Under the pieces are notes generated by a model that saw only the letters and a program-made list of their open reading frames with translations, was not told the DNA's origin and did no database searches. The position numbers were made by a program, and so were the translations under genes. This document shows positions 11,682-12,723 of a stretch of DNA of 12,723 nucleotides, in pieces. Positions within the stretch are counted from its first letter, which is position 1. Each line of letters opens with the position of its first letter. Source of the DNA: DATEHQ01 sp035279525 (lineage in GTDB: Bacteria > Chloroflexota > Dormibacteria > Dormibacterales > Dormibacteraceae); NCBI GenBank assembly GCA_035279525.1, contig DATEHQ010000120.1:1-12723 (forward strand). The letters are read 5' to 3'.

Positions 11682-12626
11682 CGATGGTGGCGGCGGCGCC
11701 GCCGCGGACGGCACCGGCCGCCAGGTTCGTCCGTCCCACCACATGGCCCCATCGCCCGACCGCTGCGCGCTCGGCGGAGCCTCGTGCTCGGCGTCCTTCC
11801 ACGCCTGGCCGTCCCACCAGTACCTGCCGTCGCCCGAGAGGTGCACCCCGGAGGGGCCGAAGCCGGCGGGGGCGGCGGCCGGTCGACGCCGGACCAGGGC
11901 TATGACCAGCAGCACGAGGCCGGCGATCAAGCCGGCTGCAAGGAGGCCACCGATCGCGTAGCCGGCGCCGTACGCGAGGTTGATGGAGCTGCTGGACCGT
12001 GCAGACGCGCCGCTGTTCTCCGGCCAACGGGAAACGGGGATCGTCTGCGCCGGCGCACCCTGGTACTGGGCCATGGCCTGGCTCGCCGCCGTGCTCAGGT
12101 TGTCGTCCTTCGACGAGGCTGCGGCGATCTGGAAGAAATCGTTGCCTTTCACGAACGCGAAATCGTCTGCGCTCGACGGGCCGCCGGCCGACGTGTACAT
12201 GAGGTGGGCTCCGAAATACGGGTCGATTCCCGTGATCGTGTCCGCGTGCTGGTAGGTCGTGTACATCGCGTACGACGCTTCGTTGAGTGAGAGCCAGTCG
12301 CGCGCGCCTTTGCCGCCGCCGAAGGCGATGATCGCTTCGGCAAGGATGTGGCCGTTCGACTGCCAGACGAGCCTGTAGCCGTCTACGAAACCGTCTTTGT
12401 TGAGGGCTGACTCTTCGAACGGACCCGCGGCGCCGTCGCCTGTGACGAGATCGTGCGCGGTGAACTCTCCGGAGATGCCGACCGAGGTTTCTCTCGTGTA
12501 GCCGCTGGGCGGAGCCGCGAGGATGCTGTCGAGGCTCGGCGACGGCGTCGGCGTGGGGGCGGCCGCCACCGGTGCGGCCGTCAGCCAGGCGGCCCCGACG
12601 ATCGCCAGGACGATGCACCGCTTCAC
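11670..12626 (-). CDS. Exported membrane protein with cytosolic tandem WWDG modules
   Basis: A 318-residue protein with no recognised enzyme motif. Residues 1-23 form a signal peptide (likely cleavage after AAA) with no lipobox, followed by a Pro/Thr/Ser linker. An extracytoplasmic domain spans about 40-200; it contains GFVDGYRLVW (79-88), a strand-rich section AEAIIAFGGGKGARDWL (96-112) and an aromatic region around TTYQHADT and DPYFGAHLMY. I do not recognise the family, though the pattern recalls solute-binding or sensor domains of actinobacterial membrane proteins. A transmembrane helix (219-245) ends in RRR, which places the C-terminus inside. The tail has two Trp modules, RYWWDGQAW (268-276) and AMWWDGRTW (294-302), then Pro-rich residues. 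The start is GTG at 12626. A related module ends the gene 25 nt upstream. The 3' end overlaps rmlB by 12 bp. Confidence 0.75.
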   Translation of the reverse strand: MKRCIVLAIVGAAWLTAAPVAAAPTPTPSPSLDSILAAPPSGYTRETSVGISGEFTAHDLVTGDGAAGPFEESALNKDGFVDGYRLVWQSNGHILAEAIIAFGGGKGARDWLSLNEASYAMYTTYQHADTITGIDPYFGAHLMYTSAGGPSSADDFAFVKGNDFFQIAAASSKDDNLSTAASQAMAQYQGAPAQTIPVSRWPENSGASARSSSSINLAYGAGYAIGGLLAAGLIAGLVLLVIALVRRRPAAAPAGFGPSGVHLSGDGRYWWDGQAWKDAEHEAPPSAQRSGDGAMWWDGRTWRPVPSAAAPPPPSSAP

Positions 12627-12635
12627 GGGCGCGCC

Positions 12636-12652
12636 GCCCGGCGCCGCCGGGC
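12636..12652. repeat. GC-rich hairpin between the two WWDG genes
   Basis: GCCCGGC and GCCGGGC form a perfect 7-bp stem with a 3-nt loop. On the minus strand it touches the upstream stop codon and ends 9 nt before the downstream GTG start, where a ribosome would bind. It could limit expression of the second gene or be an accident of high GC. Confidence 0.4.
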
Positions 12653-12723
12653 TAGAAGGGTGAGCTGGACGGCGGCGGGCCGCCCTGCGGCACAGGTCGC
12701 CAGTTCTTCCCGTCCCACCACAG
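12652..12723 (-). CDS. Partial gene, C-terminus with a WWDG module
   Basis: Only the last 23 codons and the TAG stop are in the window; the gene enters from the right edge. They read WWDGKNWRPVPQ followed by a Pro/Ser tail ending SSSPF. This closely resembles the second Trp module and tail of the next gene (WWDGRTWRPVPS, then PPPPSS), so the two are probably paralogues from a tandem duplication, or share a swapped C-terminal module. The spacing of 25 nt to the next start suggests one operon. Nothing can be said about its N-terminal part. Confidence 0.7.
   Translation of the reverse strand: MWWDGKNWRPVPQGGPPPSSSPF

Noticed and set aside
1..12723. tRNA or rRNA genes, CRISPR repeats, transposases, toxin-antitoxin or phage genes
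   Set aside because: I looked for these on both strands and saw no supporting pattern; composition and gene style are uniform across the window.

Overview
The window is a GC-rich, gene-dense bacterial chromosomal segment with no visible mobile element, CRISPR array, tRNA or rRNA. Three traits suggest a Terrabacteria-type lineage, and my best guess is Candidatus Dormibacterota or a neighbouring Chloroflexota/Actinomycetota group: a split b6-type cytochrome b complex with the PDWY quinol-site variant, several proteins with Trp-rich WWDGxxW (DUF2510-like) modules, and heavy use of GTG and TTG starts. The taxonomic call is inference.

Layout. (1) 25-387 (-): thioredoxin, divergent from (2) 451-2453 (+): a membrane-bound family 2 glycosyltransferase translationally coupled to a DinB/DUF664-like four-helix protein. 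(3) 2454-2678: convergent intergenic region with overlapping inverted repeats. (4) 2679-5620 (-): trpS, then a Rieske protein, a b6-type cytochrome b and a subunit IV-type protein, which together form the core of a menaquinol:cytochrome c reductase. (5) 5664-7993 (+): a Wzx-like polysaccharide flippase coupled to a DEDDh exonuclease. (6) 7818-8906 (-): DNA polymerase IV, overlapping the exonuclease tail-to-tail by 176 bp. (7) 9039-9404 (-): a small membrane protein with Trp-rich modules. (8) 9455-11681 (+): rmlA, an rmlC-like gene and rmlB, all coupled by 4-bp overlaps, for a dTDP-6-deoxysugar. (9) 11670-12723 (-): two tandem genes whose C-termini carry WWDGxxW modules; the upstream one is cut by the window edge.

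How the genes work together. The Rieske/cytochrome b/subunit IV set is a quinol-oxidising respiratory complex without an adjacent cytochrome c gene. The glycosyltransferase, the flippase and the RmlA/C/B set all point to cell-surface polysaccharide made with a dTDP-deoxysugar, but they sit in three separate transcription units mixed with housekeeping genes. The WWDG proteins look like membrane proteins with a signalling or binding role that is not established.

Regulation. Several genes that open a transcription unit have a TAnnnT-type -10 element only 6-10 nt before the start codon, which fits leaderless or near-leaderless mRNAs. Genes inside operons use GTGA, ATGA or TGATG junctions. No new multi-gene system is proven. 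The strongest leads are the WWDG sensor-like pair, the exonuclease/Pol IV overlap, the variant RmlC-like enzyme and the leaderless start pattern.
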